Source: Legionella maceachernii
GTDB lineage: Bacteria > Pseudomonadota > Gammaproteobacteria > Legionellales > Legionellaceae
NCBI RefSeq assembly: GCF_900167045.1
Contig: NZ_FUXJ01000002.1
Span: forward strand, 75,898 to 139,897
Length of the DNA stretch: 64,000 nucleotides
Direction of reading: 5' to 3'
Positions 55,446 through 63,929 of this stretch are shown in pieces; within the stretch, counting starts at the first letter, position 1; each line of letters starts with the position of its first letter. Position numbers and translations under genes: made by a program. The notes under the pieces were generated by a model. That model did no database searches. It was not told the DNA's origin and saw only the letters and a program-made list of their open reading frames with translations.

Positions 55446-55667
55446 ATGCCAATTATCAATGGAACTCGTGTACATAAGAAAGAAAAAATCAAAGCTGAAA
55501 TAAGTAGCGAAACCTTTGAAAAGATTTCTGAGTATTGCGCTTGGGCAAATATCGATGATATCGGTTTTTTCATCGAAGAAGCAGCAAGCTTCATTTTTGC
55601 AAAAGATCGTGATTGGAAGCAGCATAAAAAAGCAGCTAAAAAGCGCTCTGAAGCAGTAGACGCTTAA
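55446..55667 (+). CDS. Small hypothetical protein, 73 residues
   Basis: Starts at ATG 55446 (MPIINGTRVHKKEKIKAEIS), preceded by GAGG; an earlier ATG four codons upstream is possible. The product is soluble: a short beta-like N-terminus, then helices (SSETFEKISEYCAWANIDDI and GFFIEEAASFIFAKDRDW) and a lysine-rich tail. The strand-helix-helix pattern could be ribbon-helix-helix-like, but I do not recognise the family. Lone gene. Confidence 0.55.
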   Translation: MPIINGTRVHKKEKIKAEISSETFEKISEYCAWANIDDIGFFIEEAASFIFAKDRDWKQHKKAAKKRSEAVDA

Positions 55668-55825
55668 TCGATTTTAAATGAAGGTATCCGAATGTTAGAT
55701 GCCTTCATCCCCCATTTCTCCTCTTCATCTCAGATCTAAAACATTGCTATTCTTAAATCCTTGCAATTTTCGTATTATTAAAGAATAGTGTATGAAGCGA
55801 GTTGTACCTTTAAAAGGATAAACGG

Positions 55826-56584
55826 ATGCACTTACCAGAACGACTACGTTACTATGGGGCACCTGTATTAGGTTCAATCATCATCTTTTTTCATTTTTTC
55901 GGGCACTTGTGTTTGAACTTTGTGGATCTTCTAACTGGCAAGTTGCCTCTTTCATGGCATGGATTGTTATACACGATTTACCGTTCTGGGGTAAGGCTTT
56001 TACTACCATTGTCGATGATTAGCTCACTTCTGGGTGTATCAATTGTACTGAATATTTATAACATCTTGAGTCCCTTCAATTTGCAGCACCAAGTATTATT
56101 GATCTCGCAAAAAATATTATTTTACGATTTTCTGCCTTTCCTCATTGGGTTGATGTTATCTCTGCAGACTGCTTTAAATTTAATTACTGCACGTATTAAA
56201 AAATTGAATTTATCACCAGATGAAGTAATTGTTCACTATATTATTCCGATCATGTTAGGCGTTAATTTCAGTGCTCTTATTTTGTATCTGTACTCAATAA
56301 GTGTCGTTTTTATCAGTATCTATTTTTGTTTCCGTTTTCTTTTATACACTGATATTTATGAATACATGTTTCATTTAACCCACACGGTAACAAGCTCAGG
56401 GCTCATTTATTCTATATTTAAGATGACATTATATTGCACTATAGTAAGTCTGATCGTAGGCTATTACTATTACCAAGTAGCAACAAGACATTCTCTATTA
56501 AGGAAGGCAATATCGCGAATTATTACTCGCAGTTTTTTATGGCTAGTAATAAGTAGTATTTACCTCAAATTAATTGCCTATTAA
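55826..56584 (+). CDS. MlaE-family permease, divergent
   Basis: Inner-membrane permease-like protein of 252 residues with five to six transmembrane segments and the amphipathic N-terminus typical of MlaE/YrbE. In MlaE the cytoplasmic coupling region carries an E-x-D-A-L-x-x-x-G-x-x-P motif; here the matching stretch is LITARIKKLNLSPDEVIVHY (about 131-150), keeping the Pro but losing the acidic pair and Gly. No MlaF ATPase gene accompanies it. It lies 9 nt upstream of the MCE gene. Probable role: inner-membrane part of a phospholipid-transport complex. Confidence 0.8.
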   Translation: MHLPERLRYYGAPVLGSIIIFFHFFGHLCLNFVDLLTGKLPLSWHGLLYTIYRSGVRLLLPLSMISSLLGVSIVLNIYNILSPFNLQHQVLLISQKILFYDFLPFLIGLMLSLQTALNLITARIKKLNLSPDEVIVHYIIPIMLGVNFSALILYLYSISVVFISIYFCFRFLLYTDIYEYMFHLTHTVTSSGLIYSIFKMTLYCTIVSLIVGYYYYQVATRHSLLRKAISRIITRSFLWLVISSIYLKLIAY

Positions 56585-56593
56585 AGGATAGAT

Positions 56594-57511
56594 ATGCGTC
56601 AAGAACGACTATATACATTAGTTGGGCTGTTTGTGGGTGGGGCAATCAGTTTGACAATCATCATCGGACTCTATGCTTATGACGAATACATTCGTGAAAA
56701 AGTTGAAACGTATGTTATGTTTTTCAGAGGTTCCTTGGCCGGGCTCAATGTGGCTTCAGATGTGACGTATCGAGGAGTAAAAATAGGGGAAGTTAAGCGC
56801 ATTGAAGTCACAGAAAATGAGGCTGGAAATAAAATTAAAATCCCCGTTTATGTGCAGTTTTTTGTTGAAAGAACATTCGTGGGGAATCAAAGCCCTATCC
56901 AATTATTAATTAGTAAGGGCTATGTCGCTAAAATAACAAAGCCTAATTATTTAACGGGAGTCGCCTCAATTGATATTGAAGAAACTACTCTACCACAATC
57001 TTATATGAAAGCGGAATTTCGTGGTTATCCTATTTTTCCAACGAATAATGAACCTCGAGAGTATACCAGCCTAGACGAGGCGTTTAGAGCGGCTAAAAAA
57101 GCATTTGAAGACATTAGTGATTTTGTTCACTCCGCAAAGGTCAATGATGCATTCGATGCAACGAAAAATATGGCGCTTAGTATGGACCGTTTGGTTACTC
57201 ATTTGCATGAGCTAATACCGCCTACTTTTACCAATTTTAACCATAGTTTGCGAGAGGTTTCTGCTTTAGCGGGTAACTTAGATCACTTGATGCCACCGAT
57301 ATTTATCGCCTTTGGTGAAAGTTTAAAACAGGTTGATAAAAGCTTAAACCAATTCTCAACTTTAGCCACGAATTTAGATGAAGTTGTTCTGCCCACATTT
57401 AATACTTTTAACCAGAGCATGAAAGATGTGTCTGCTGCTGCAAATGCAACTCAGAATTTAACCGATTATTTATTACGATATCCTGAATCATTATTGCGGG
57501 GGAGAAAGTGA
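56594..57511 (+). CDS. MlaD/MCE-domain lipid-binding protein
   Basis: Single MCE-domain protein of 305 residues. An N-terminal transmembrane anchor (about 8-28) is followed by the MCE domain (FFRGSLAGLNVASDVTYRGV then KIGEVKRIEV, about residues 44-150). The C-terminal ~150 residues form a helical region with quasi-repeats (PPTFTNFNHSLREVSALAGN, PPIFIAFGESLKQVDKSLNQ, LPTFNTFNQSMKDVSAAANA), about 40-50 residues apart, likely extending as a helical barrel or needle. MCE proteins carry phospholipids across the periplasm. It overlaps the next gene by 4 nt. Confidence 0.92.
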   Translation: MRQERLYTLVGLFVGGAISLTIIIGLYAYDEYIREKVETYVMFFRGSLAGLNVASDVTYRGVKIGEVKRIEVTENEAGNKIKIPVYVQFFVERTFVGNQSPIQLLISKGYVAKITKPNYLTGVASIDIEETTLPQSYMKAEFRGYPIFPTNNEPREYTSLDEAFRAAKKAFEDISDFVHSAKVNDAFDATKNMALSMDRLVTHLHELIPPTFTNFNHSLREVSALAGNLDHLMPPIFIAFGESLKQVDKSLNQFSTLATNLDEVVLPTFNTFNQSMKDVSAAANATQNLTDYLLRYPESLLRGRK

Positions 57512-58107
57512 GAGGTAGCACAGTAGGCGCGATTATATTAATGAGTTTTATGCTCATCTCTTGTGGACGTAGTCCCGATTCACAATTTTATATGCTTAAC
57601 CCCATTTCGCCTAAGCAAAAACCGGTGAAAAATAACCTGAATTTGCGAATAGGGATTAATCAAATCCAGACGCCTGCTTATATGTCAAAACCTGAGTTTA
57701 TTATTCATTACACTTCTCATGAAGTTAAATTGGAAGAGTATCATCGTTGGGTGGAAAACTTAGATAAGAACACAAAGCGAGTCATCGAAGCGAATCTTGT
57801 CACTTTGTTACCGGGAGCAACGGTAGTGAGTGCGCCTTGGGATTATAAATCGAGACCTGATTACCAGCTACAAATTGATATTTCGCAATTTGAAGTCGAC
57901 ATTACTGGAAATAGTATTCTTCGCGCTGAATACCTCATTTACTCGGGTAATCAGCTCCAAAGAAGGGGTGAGCTTTATTATCATCAAAAGGTAAATCAGG
58001 TGAATATTGAAACCTTAGTTGCCAGTATGAATGCGAATCTGAATCATTTCACTGAAGATCTAGCGAGAGTTTTCGCCTCGTTGGCTCCCACTCAAAACAA
58101 TAAATGA
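57508..58107 (+). CDS. PqiC/ABC-transport auxiliary lipoprotein
   Basis: Outer-membrane lipoprotein of the PqiC / ABC-type transport auxiliary family, 199 residues with a GTG start inside the MCE stop codon. The signal ends in lipobox LISC with Cys19. The body has family features: FYMLNPI near the N-terminus, LRIGINQIQTPAYMSKPEFI in the middle, DYQLQIDISQFEVD and AEYLIYSGNQLQRRGELYYH. In the Pqi system the lipoprotein caps the MCE tunnel at the outer membrane, so the three genes together suggest an inner-to-outer membrane lipid conduit. Confidence 0.88.
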   Translation: MRGSTVGAIILMSFMLISCGRSPDSQFYMLNPISPKQKPVKNNLNLRIGINQIQTPAYMSKPEFIIHYTSHEVKLEEYHRWVENLDKNTKRVIEANLVTLLPGATVVSAPWDYKSRPDYQLQIDISQFEVDITGNSILRAEYLIYSGNQLQRRGELYYHQKVNQVNIETLVASMNANLNHFTEDLARVFASLAPTQNNK

Positions 58108-58164
58108 TCAAGGCTTAGAATAATTAAAGCAAAGTATAATAATATTTACATTTTGTTTAAAAAC

Positions 58165-58194
58165 TTGACATTTTTTATTTTCTGAAACTAAACT
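58165..58194 (+). promoter_or_regulatory. Sigma70-type promoter of the bufferin-like gene
   Basis: Perfect TTGACA (58165-58170), 18 nt, then TAAACT (58189-58194), about 87 nt before the ATG at 58281. The same TAAACT -10 variant occurs in the tRNA-Ala promoter. Confidence 0.5.
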
Positions 58195-58280
58195 CTGTTG
58201 TGCAATAAGATTTATTCTGCATTTATTGCAACTCTATCTAGCTGTATTGTTCAACCTCCAATTAACTTTAAAAGGAATTG

Positions 58281-58541
58281 ATGATGGATAAGATGAAATT
58301 GACAGGTGCAGCTTTAGCTATTGGTGCAGCGGCCTTATTTTCTGCCGTTCCTACTGTTGCTTCAGCCCATTGCGGTATGGTGAAATGTTTAACTGTGAAT
58401 GGTTGCAGAGGCTTTAGCAGCTGTAAAACAGCGAATAATTCTTGCAAAGGAATGAATGCGTGTAAAGGACAGGGCTTTGTGTATCTAACACGAACTCAAT
58501 GTCAGCAAATTCTTGGTCCCAGTGCAGTAAGTTATAAATAA
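58281..58541 (+). CDS. BufA-like periplasmic bufferin metallophore
   Basis: Small exported peptide of 86 residues (ATG 58281 behind AAAGGA). The signal peptide ends at TVASAH. The mature part has seven cysteines: HCGMVKCLTVNGCRGFSSCK, TANNSCKGMNACKGQGFV and TRTQCQQI. The C-K-x-x-N-x-C-K-G-Q-G-F-V pattern matches bufferin BufA2-type peptides, which bind copper or zinc by their cysteines. Related bufferins are usually made with BufB (DUF692) and BufC partners that modify or export them; none is adjacent here. It has its own promoter. Assignment is by motif. Confidence 0.75.
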   Translation: MMDKMKLTGAALAIGAAALFSAVPTVASAHCGMVKCLTVNGCRGFSSCKTANNSCKGMNACKGQGFVYLTRTQCQQILGPSAVSYK

Positions 58542-58561
58542 TGTAATTCTCTTAATGAGAA

Positions 58562-58600
58562 ATACCTACATCCCGCGGGCAAGTCGCGGGATGTAGGTAT
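58562..58600. repeat. Perfect 16-bp hairpin repeat (REP-like)
   Basis: ATACCTACATCCCGCG (58562-58577), a 7-nt loop, and CGCGGGATGTAGGTAT (58585-58600) pair perfectly. No T-tract follows on either strand. A related element with the ATCCCGC / GCGGGAT core occurs at 60021-60063, so this is probably a palindromic repeat family, perhaps also stabilising the upstream mRNA. Confidence 0.7.
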
Positions 58601-58652
58601 ACGAAGAGCTCGATGATAGGAGCACTAATTCGGGCTAAGATTGCAAAAGATA

Positions 58653-59528
58653 TCAATGAAATAAAAGTTGCCCACCTATTCCCAACACATCATCTGTGCC
58701 TCCGCCGCTGGTATTTTCATCAGCTCCTTTTTCAATGGTGTTCTCGGATGCCGGAACTGTCAAGGCAGGTGCAGGATTTTTAAGTGCTTCGGTTAAAGTG
58801 ATAAATGTGTAGCCATGTTGTTTGTACATCTGAATAATATCTCCTAAAACATAGCTGTTTAATAAATTTGCATGGATGAGTAAAATTTGTTTGACTGGTT
58901 GATCCTTCGCGCGTTGCTCGGCTTTAAGCGTTTGACTCCAGATGTATTCAAGGTAACGCGTTTTTAGCTTGTTGATATACGCCTCTCTTGATCGATAAGG
59001 CACTTTATAAAGCTGTTCATTAAAACGAAAATCTTTACTGTCGATGGTAACTGGCGCGATGACATAATGATTTTCTGTCAAATAATTGAGGACTTTAGGT
59101 TTCGATACTTTATTGCCTTCAGCGAGATAGGGATAACGGAAATATTTAGGTTCGGTCATTAAAGGAGATAGAATTTTATCCGCTCGAGCGACGTCCGCTA
59201 TGTATTTATCCGCATTCATTTGGTTCAAATTATAATGAGAGTAGGTGTGGTTACCTAATTCGAAGCCGGCGTTACGAAACTGTTCAAGAAAAACCCATTG
59301 TCCTTTAGCAATAGCGCCTGCAATGACAAAACCTGTCGCAGGAACATGATTCTGTGTAAGGGCTTCAATGATTTTATTAAAACGCTCAGTTGCTCTTTGC
59401 TGATTCCCTGGGGTATCCATTTTAGAAGCAACAAGAGGTAAGTCGTCGATGGTTAAAGCGATTTCTCGTGTTTGAGCAAAACTATTGCAAGCCAGTAACA
59501 ATAGCCATAAAAGAGATAGTTTACGCAT
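58653..59528 (-). CDS. Exported polysaccharide deacetylase (NodB-type)
   Basis: Predicted periplasmic carbohydrate esterase family 4 enzyme. ATG 59528 (MRKLSLLWLL, 291 residues), preceded by AAGGA, gives a signal peptide cleaved near FAQ. Metal and catalytic motifs: LTIDDLP (Asp28-Asp29) and GNHTYSHYNL with the two His ligands; FRYPYLAEG is motif 3; the later LIHANLLN contributes the last motif His. The C-terminal ~40 residues are low-complexity and Gly-rich. Peptidoglycan or another N-acetylated glycan is the likely substrate. It is convergent with the bufferin-like gene. Confidence 0.88.
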   Translation of the reverse strand: MRKLSLLWLLLLACNSFAQTREIALTIDDLPLVASKMDTPGNQQRATERFNKIIEALTQNHVPATGFVIAGAIAKGQWVFLEQFRNAGFELGNHTYSHYNLNQMNADKYIADVARADKILSPLMTEPKYFRYPYLAEGNKVSKPKVLNYLTENHYVIAPVTIDSKDFRFNEQLYKVPYRSREAYINKLKTRYLEYIWSQTLKAEQRAKDQPVKQILLIHANLLNSYVLGDIIQMYKQHGYTFITLTEALKNPAPALTVPASENTIEKGADENTSGGGTDDVLGIGGQLLFH

Positions 59529-59749
59529 CGATAATCCTTTATCGGTTAGGGTACATAAATTTAGTGTAGCAGGGGTTTTTACAAGAAGCGATAAAAGCAA
59601 TAAATTTACACGCGAATGGTCATTTTTTGTTCTGTATCAAGGTGTTATTTTTTACCCTAGGACTTCAGTACGATTTAAAAATGAAAACGAAACTTCTGTC
59701 ATTTTGAATAAAATAAGTCAGCTTGGCGCTAATAATTTATTAAAATTGC

Positions 59750-59778
59750 TTGACAGCTACGAGGTGCCTCATTAAACT
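59750..59778 (+). promoter_or_regulatory. Strong promoter of tRNA-Ala
   Basis: Perfect TTGACA (59750-59755), 17 nt, then TAAACT (59773-59778), about 14 nt before the mature tRNA 5' end. This is a near-ideal sigma70 promoter for the tRNA cluster. Confidence 0.7.
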
Positions 59779-59792
59779 GCGATTCTCTTTTC

Positions 59793-59865
<73 letters not shown>

Positions 59866-59868
<3 letters not shown>

Positions 59869-59902
59869 TCATCAACTTCGGTTGTTGATGGGGAAATTTT
59901 TT
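59866..59902 (+). terminator. Hairpin with T-tract between tRNA-Ala and tRNA-Glu
   Basis: CCATCATCAAC (59866-59876), TTCG tetraloop, GTTGTTGATGG (59881-59891) pair with one mismatch, followed by six T at 59897-59902. It overlaps the CCA end of tRNA-Ala and ends two bases before tRNA-Glu. It may terminate or serve as a processing hairpin. Confidence 0.65.
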
Positions 59903-59904
59903 AG

Positions 59905-59980
59905 GTCCCCATCGTCTAGAGGCCTAGGACATCGCCCTTTCACGGCGGTAACAGGGGTTCGAATCCCCTTGGGGACGCCA
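59905..59980 (+). tRNA. tRNA-Glu (anticodon TTC), copy 1
   Basis: Complete 76-nt tRNA with encoded CCA, nearly identical to E. coli tRNA-Glu. Acceptor GTCCCC... pairs with ...GGGGAC, the anticodon loop in CGCCCTTTCACGGCG contains TTC, and the T-arm holds GGTTCGAATCC. Discriminator G precedes CCA. gltX, the cognate synthetase gene, is also in the window. Confidence 0.97.
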
Positions 59981-60020
59981 TTTTGATTTGACAGGATATC
60001 AAGATTGGCGTAACAAGCTT

Positions 60021-60063
60021 TCCTCGATATCCCGCACTAAGCGGCGGGATGTGGTTACGAGGA
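60021..60063. repeat. Imperfect palindromic repeat between tRNA-Glu copies
   Basis: Outer arms TCCTCG and CGAGGA and inner arms ATCCCGC and GCGGGAT form an imperfect hairpin. The inner core matches the perfect palindrome at 58562-58600. It lies in the 130-bp spacer between two identical tRNA-Glu genes. Confidence 0.5.
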
Positions 60064-60110
60064 ATGCAGTAAGCTATTATTGATCCTTCCAACATCATGT
60101 TCAAATCTAG

Positions 60111-60186
60111 GTCCCCATCGTCTAGAGGCCTAGGACATCGCCCTTTCACGGCGGTAACAGGGGTTCGAATCCCCTTGGGGACGCCA
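60111..60186 (+). tRNA. tRNA-Glu (anticodon TTC), copy 2
   Basis: Identical over 76 nt to the copy at 59905-59980, including encoded CCA and TTC anticodon. The immediate upstream bases (TAGGTCCCC) are also alike, but the flanks diverge beyond that, suggesting a local duplication kept identical by gene conversion. Confidence 0.97.
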
Positions 60187-60242
60187 TTAGCCAGGCGCAA
60201 GGTGAATTATTTATTGTTACTCGAGTGCCGGAGCACCTGAGT

Positions 60243-61565
60243 TTACAGCCTTTCAAAAATAGTTCGCGTATTAAATCCAAATAATCGTTCATGCATACGA
60301 TACGCATACTCATCTGTCATATTGGCAATATAATCGCAGATGACTCGAAATGCGGCTTCTTCATCATGAGCTCCCTTGTACAAATCGCGATTTTTATTAT
60401 CTAATAAACTGTTTGGATTGGAGCTAATTGCCTCAAAAAGGCGTAAAACAACCGTTTGGCCTCCGTATTCAAAAGTACGCGCTTCTTGAGAATCAATCAC
60501 ATATTGATAAATGCATTGTTTCAAGTAGTTAAGTAACGCAGCAGCCTCAGGTAAGAGTTTAATGTTGTGTTTCAATAAGGGATTTTCAAACGCTTCATGG
60601 GTCACCGAAATATGGGTTGCTGTAATAAAATAATTCACCATTTCCCCGATTGCTTGCTTTCTCTGGTGTAATTCCGGACTAAATAGCGCATTAAGTAACT
60701 GACTTTGATGTTGTGCTAAAGGAGTTTCGTCCAAAAGGCTGCGAAATACTTGGGTTTCTAAATGAGAGCGATTAATCAAGCGTAGATGAATCGCATCTTC
60801 CAAATCGTGAACCCCATAAGCGATATCATCTGCTGTATTCATAATCGAGCAATCAAAGCTGTAGTAGGCTGCTTTACCATGCTTATTGTGTTGTGGCTGT
60901 TGTGAGAGCGTTTGAAATAGGGTTCTGTCATTCTCAATGAGGGGCGACAAGAGCCAGTCAATTTCGGCTTGTTCACAATCAAAGTACGCTTTCGGCGGTA
61001 ACCAATCATTAACGCGGATGGTTCTTTGCGGTGATTCAGTTGTTTTAGGTAATTCGGGAGCGACTACTTTAGAGCGATTGACAGGGTATTTGAGAATGCC
61101 TAATAAAGCTCTACGGGTAAGATCGAGCCCGTAAATACCATAGCTGTTTTCCACTTTGGTTAGCAGGCGCAATGTTTGCCCATTTCCTTCAAATCCCCCA
61201 TGTTCACGCATCATGTAATTAAGCGCCACTTCGCCACCATGCCCAAAGGGGGGATGGCCAATATCGTGCAATAAGCAAATGACGTTAATTAAATCTTCGC
61301 TGGGCAATAGCCCTTCAAGCACGGATTGGGGATGGTTGATGGCAAGACTACGTACAATACTACAGCCAATGGATGCGACTTCGAGGGAGTGAGTTAAGCG
61401 AGTTCGATGAAAATCGCCTTCGTCTGTGCCGAGAATTTGCGTTTTTCGTTGAAGGCGACGAAACGCAGGGCAATGGATAACTCGTGTTCGATCCCTTTCA
61501 TAAGGGTCACGATGATCTTGATTTCCCCGGCGGTGAGTTTGCCCTGAGCGTCGATGTGTCCACAT
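60243..61565 (-). CDS. dgt: dGTPase-like HD-domain triphosphohydrolase
   Basis: Cytosolic HD-superfamily dNTP triphosphohydrolase predicted to cleave dGTP to deoxyguanosine and tripolyphosphate. The 440-residue product has the N-terminal DPYERDRTRVIHCPAFRRLQ and KTQILGTDEGDFHRTRLTHS blocks (His59). The HD pair follows in LLHDIGHPPFGHGGE (His100-Asp101), then the last metal ligand Asp in TADDIAYGVHDLEDA. The C-terminal domain ends with VICDYIANMTDEYAYRMHER. Length and motifs fit the dGTPase-like type 2/3 group better than E. coli Dgt (505 residues). Confidence 0.92.
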   Translation of the reverse strand: MWTHRRSGQTHRRGNQDHRDPYERDRTRVIHCPAFRRLQRKTQILGTDEGDFHRTRLTHSLEVASIGCSIVRSLAINHPQSVLEGLLPSEDLINVICLLHDIGHPPFGHGGEVALNYMMREHGGFEGNGQTLRLLTKVENSYGIYGLDLTRRALLGILKYPVNRSKVVAPELPKTTESPQRTIRVNDWLPPKAYFDCEQAEIDWLLSPLIENDRTLFQTLSQQPQHNKHGKAAYYSFDCSIMNTADDIAYGVHDLEDAIHLRLINRSHLETQVFRSLLDETPLAQHQSQLLNALFSPELHQRKQAIGEMVNYFITATHISVTHEAFENPLLKHNIKLLPEAAALLNYLKQCIYQYVIDSQEARTFEYGGQTVVLRLFEAISSNPNSLLDNKNRDLYKGAHDEEAAFRVICDYIANMTDEYAYRMHERLFGFNTRTIFERL

Positions 61566-61736
61566 AGTTAATCAATAAAATCAAAATTCCATACTGTATG
61601 CGATAACTGGATTTGAAACAACTGGGGAGTAAAGGGGGACAACTAATCTATTACCGCAAAAAATAGTTTCAAATTGGAATCATTTATGCTTGTTAATCGT
61701 ATATCCCAAAAAGAATAAAAATAAAGGGAGTGCCAG

Positions 61737-62270
61737 ATGAAAAAAGTAAGAATCCTCGTCGTTTGCTTTTGTGCCAGTGGGTTAACAGCATGCCTTAGCG
61801 ATCATCAAAACTATTATTCAAGATACACCAGTACTCAGCCTTACATGTACCAAAACACGCAATTTTACCCACAAACTTATGATGGAACGGCAAATTATGG
61901 TGAATTTGTTCCGGCTTATCGTGAAGTTTCAGTACCTGATTCTTACTACGCCGGATCCTATCGATCCCCTACTTCGCACAAAGATCTGGATCGTAACTGG
62001 GTAAGTAGCCAAAATCCCAATGGTTATACGATTGAACTGGGTGAAAGCGAAAAAGCGTCTCAAGTGGCTGGAAAACTCTATAAAGCACCCAAAAATAATC
62101 GCATGGCAGAAGTCAAATACAATCGTGGCGGTAAAAATTATTATAAAGGCGTCTATGGAAGCTATAGCAATTATGAAGAAGCGCAGAAAGCATTAAATAA
62201 TTTACCTCCTGAATTAAAGCAAAGTGCAGGTATTAAAAATTGGGGGAGTATCCAAGAGAATGCTCAGTAA
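61737..62270 (+). CDS. SPOR-domain lipoprotein
   Basis: Lipoprotein of 177 residues. The signal ends in lipobox LTAC (Cys19). A long Tyr/Gln/Ser/Thr-rich linker (about 25-90) is followed by a C-terminal SPOR domain (about 97-172): GYTIELGESEKASQVAGKLY, AEVKYNRGGKNYYKGVYGSY, NYEEAQKALNNLPPELKQSA. SPOR domains bind denuded glycan strands of septal peptidoglycan, so a cell-division or envelope-anchoring role is expected. GGGAG lies before ATG 61737. Confidence 0.88.
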   Translation: MKKVRILVVCFCASGLTACLSDHQNYYSRYTSTQPYMYQNTQFYPQTYDGTANYGEFVPAYREVSVPDSYYAGSYRSPTSHKDLDRNWVSSQNPNGYTIELGESEKASQVAGKLYKAPKNNRMAEVKYNRGGKNYYKGVYGSYSNYEEAQKALNNLPPELKQSAGIKNWGSIQENAQ

Positions 62271-62278
62271 ATACCTAG

Positions 62279-62770
62279 CTAGGATTTCGCAGTAATAATT
62301 ATTGCCAATTTGACAATGCCTGGTGTCTCTGTGCGTTCAGCAGAAAACTGTTTCAGCGTGATTGCATAGTTTTTATTTAAAGACCATAGCCACGATAAAA
62401 AGGGATTGTAGGGGACCCGATCATAAGATAATTGAATATCGCCTGAACCGATTTGTTGCAGTTGATAGATGAATTTTTGTAATGAATTTGTATTTAATTG
62501 GTTGCCTATTAAAGCAAGAAGCTTGGTATTGCTAATCACTTGTGCCGTTGCTTGTCTTTTAGGTTGTTGCCGGATTTGTTGCATCCAGGCTAAGGTTTCT
62601 TGTTTTTCACTGAGTTCTTTTGTCTTGGTTCTAACTGCCTCTGCCAAAGGAGAATAGAGGAGTTGATAAAATAAATAGACCACGAGACAGACAGAGCCAA
62701 TCGCAGCCATCCAACGCTCACGCTCATTTAAGTTATGCCAATAATGGGTTATCACCAATTTAACTCCCAT
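62279..62770 (-). CDS. gspM: Type II secretion protein GspM
   Basis: Inner-membrane platform protein of the type II secretion system, 163 residues. One transmembrane helix (about residues 22-40, AAIGSVCLVVYLFYQLLYSP) follows a short cytosolic N-terminus with LNERERWM, typical of GspM. A coiled-coil linker and a small periplasmic ferredoxin-like domain follow (SNTKLLALIGNQLNTNSLQK; LKQFSAERTETPGIVKLAII). The start overlaps the end of gspL by 19 nt. Confidence 0.87.
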   Translation of the reverse strand: MGVKLVITHYWHNLNERERWMAAIGSVCLVVYLFYQLLYSPLAEAVRTKTKELSEKQETLAWMQQIRQQPKRQATAQVISNTKLLALIGNQLNTNSLQKFIYQLQQIGSGDIQLSYDRVPYNPFLSWLWSLNKNYAITLKQFSAERTETPGIVKLAIIITAKS

Positions 62771-63906
62771 GTACTCACTACTTGTCGATCTAAGGTAGAG
62801 GCCTGAGTTTGTTTCACCTTCACTTTATCATTTTGTAAGGCTGTCTGAAAAAGCTCCAAACTTGCAAAATTTTTTGTGGCTAAAGTAACGATAAGGGTCT
62901 GGTTTTGAAAACGAAGTTGCTCCACCATCACTGAACTCATCTTAACCGTTTTTGTCAATTTATCCAGCAAAGTCCAAAACGTTAAATCGGAAGTCTGATT
63001 CGATTTAAGCAGCTGACTTATACGAAATTTCGGACTAATCACTTGTTGTGCTTGAGGAAAAAACTCTCGATAAATCACTCCAATTTTTTCATCAACGCGG
63101 GCGAGATCATGATTAAGGGAATATATTTTTGCCCCATTGACAACGATGATACTCAAAAGCCACAGTAAACTCATTCCCAAAGCAGCTTGATAGAGTCGCC
63201 TAGTTTTTGTTTGGCTACTTCCATGCTGTAATTCGCCTTGGCAAAGATTGATAGGTTTATGGTTAAGCAGGCGTAGAGCTAACCACTCGTAGAAGGACTC
63301 TGGATGGTCAATGGTTTGAACTTCCATCGAATCAAGTAAAGAGCGCTCACTGTTAGAAAAACAATGAAAAAGCGGTTGACTTGATCGTTCATTTAAATAA
63401 AAAGCTCGAAGATCAGCACTTAATGCGCCCTGGAATCTCTCATCATTAACAAGCAAGACTGTGTCGGTAACCGCTGTTTCATGAGGACTTAGTGCAAACC
63501 AGTCAAGCGTTAATCGATCAAAATGGATCTCGTGTTGATCGAAACGAGTAATGAGTTCTTTTAAGTAGTGTTTATCACCGACAGCGACTAGGTATTTTCC
63601 ATTGTGGTAATGATTATTATCAAAAGCGAAATGGAGATGCTCTACGTTCTGTGCTAATCGATCCTCCAGAGCAAACGGGATTGCTGCACGTGCTTTTTGC
63701 TCGGTCAGTTTGGGCAATTCGATTTGATGGAGGCTAAATCGCTCTACAGGTGCAATAAGGTAAGTTTTTGCATTGCTTTGCAGGGCTTTAATTTCAGCAA
63801 AGCCACGATGAGCGAGGGGGGCATCAAGCTGTCCTTGTTGATTCAATCTTAAACTCAAGCACCCTTCGTCCCTCAGGCTCTGTATAAAAAGAAAGCAAAT
63901 AGTCAC
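62752..63906 (-). CDS. gspL: Type II secretion protein GspL
   Basis: Inner-membrane platform protein that recruits the GspE ATPase. The 384-residue product has an actin-like cytoplasmic domain (about 1-235; blocks KARAAIPFALEDRLAQNVEH and HFAFDN), a transmembrane helix (ALGMSLLWLLSIIVVNGAKI, about residues 243-262), and a periplasmic ferredoxin-like domain. Its N-terminus is slightly shorter than usual. It is paired with gspM; other gsp genes are not in this window, matching the scattered lsp genes of Legionella. Confidence 0.88.
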   Translation of the reverse strand: MTICFLFIQSLRDEGCLSLRLNQQGQLDAPLAHRGFAEIKALQSNAKTYLIAPVERFSLHQIELPKLTEQKARAAIPFALEDRLAQNVEHLHFAFDNNHYHNGKYLVAVGDKHYLKELITRFDQHEIHFDRLTLDWFALSPHETAVTDTVLLVNDERFQGALSADLRAFYLNERSSQPLFHCFSNSERSLLDSMEVQTIDHPESFYEWLALRLLNHKPINLCQGELQHGSSQTKTRRLYQAALGMSLLWLLSIIVVNGAKIYSLNHDLARVDEKIGVIYREFFPQAQQVISPKFRISQLLKSNQTSDLTFWTLLDKLTKTVKMSSVMVEQLRFQNQTLIVTLATKNFASLELFQTALQNDKVKVKQTQASTLDRQVVSTWELNW

Positions 63907-63929
63907 ATTAATAGTCTTCGTTCTGAATC

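Noticed and set aside
58562..58600. Intrinsic terminator of the bufferin-like gene
   Set aside because: Strong hairpin but no T-run on either strand; better explained as a palindromic repeat.
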